IMG/VR virus record: IMGVR_UViG_3300006921_000176
Coordinates: 1 to 22,540 of that record
From: a virus
Reading direction: 5' to 3' (one strand)
Length of the DNA: 22,540 bases
Shown: piece after piece, positions 22,306 through 22,540 of the stretch
Layout: each line of letters starts with the position of its first letter
Position numbering within the stretch: the stretch's first letter is position 1
Translations under genes and position numbers: made by a program
Notes under the pieces: generated by a model
Seen by the model: only the letters and a program-made list of their open reading frames with translations
The model's database searches: none
What the model was told of the DNA's origin: nothing

Positions 22306-22540
22306 TTTAATCCACTTAGTCTTTGCATTTCCTGTTGATACAATCCATTGATAGTGTCCATCTGTAGCTTTACGCCTTGGGCTATTTCCATATCTTCATT
22401 ATCTACTGCATCTGCCATTGATTGAGCTAAGTGCTTTACACACGCTCCTAGGACAATAGGGTATTCTGCAGTTTCAGGATATCCAGTTATATTGGAGTCT
22501 CCATGTGCTACTGTTGGATAAGAAACATACTTGAACTGAA
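22302..22540 (-). CDS. C-terminal fragment of a probable virion protein (5' end beyond window)
   Basis: Seventy-eight codons precede a TGA at 22302; the start lies outside the window. The visible part has a beta stretch F-K-Y-V-S-Y-P-T-V-A-H-G-D-S-N-I-T-G-Y-P, then helices E-Y-P-I-V-L-G-A-C-V-K-H-L-A-Q-S-M and a charged helix to the end. This arrangement, with an A-E-Y-x-x-V-L-x-A-x-x-K-x-L motif, is common in phage adaptor or neck proteins next to fibre genes. The stop overlaps the next ATG (ATGA). Confidence 0.5.
   Translation of the reverse strand, partial: QFKYVSYPTVAHGDSNITGYPETAEYPIVLGACVKHLAQSMADAVDNEDMEIAQGVKLQMDTINGLYQQEMQRLSGLK

Noticed and set aside
1-22540. Stop-codon reassignment as in some crAss-like phages
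   Set aside because: TAA, TAG and TGA are all used as normal stops at tightly coupled gene ends, and the long frames contain none in frame.

Overview
The window looks like the late structural and lysis region of a tailed double-stranded DNA phage (or prophage), very probably one with a short, podovirus-type tail. All genes lie on the minus strand. The DNA is AT-rich by eye, genes are packed with few or no gaps, and many stop and start codons overlap (TAATG, TAGTG, ATGA, GTGA). TAA, TAG and TGA are all used as stops. Most genes have good Shine-Dalgarno sequences, and a lipoprotein and spanin-like proteins sit in the lysis block. Together these point to a Gram-negative host that uses Shine-Dalgarno initiation, so probably not Bacteroidota. 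The style of the fibre and small accessory proteins resembles uncultured marine phages, which is inference only.

In transcription order (right to left): 22540-21486 holds three small virion or connector-type proteins, the first cut by the window edge, and a 64-residue protein. 21486-19828 holds two fibre-like structural proteins and two small genes with TTG starts. 19841-14580 is one giant tail fibre of 1753 residues with many G-x-V-G-I-G units, a YadA-like beta-roll and a C-terminal knob. 14563-13810 holds three small conserved-looking proteins. 13759-12124 is a lysis cassette: a lipoprotein, two membrane-anchored coiled-coil proteins, a 48-residue membrane protein, a 68-residue protein and an M15-type peptidase endolysin. 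12103-11342 is a calcineurin-like metallophosphoesterase. 11349-8197 is a 1050-residue tail nozzle/stabilisation-type protein. 8210-5776 holds a small virion protein and three probable internal (ejection) proteins.

The most striking gene is the last. An open frame starts at 5772 and runs off the left edge after 1924 codons with no stop. Its middle carries what I read as both barrels of a two-barrel RNA polymerase of the crAss-like phage gp66 / QDE-1 / YonO type, including a G-A-D-K-D-S-D catalytic loop and an upstream R-x-P-x-x-S-P-S-G motif. Its position behind the ejection proteins, and an N-terminal module shared with the neighbouring 245-residue protein, suggest a virion-packaged RNA polymerase injected with the genome. 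No tRNA, CRISPR array, insertion sequence or convincing intrinsic terminator was seen, and no stretch over 300 bases lacks a gene.
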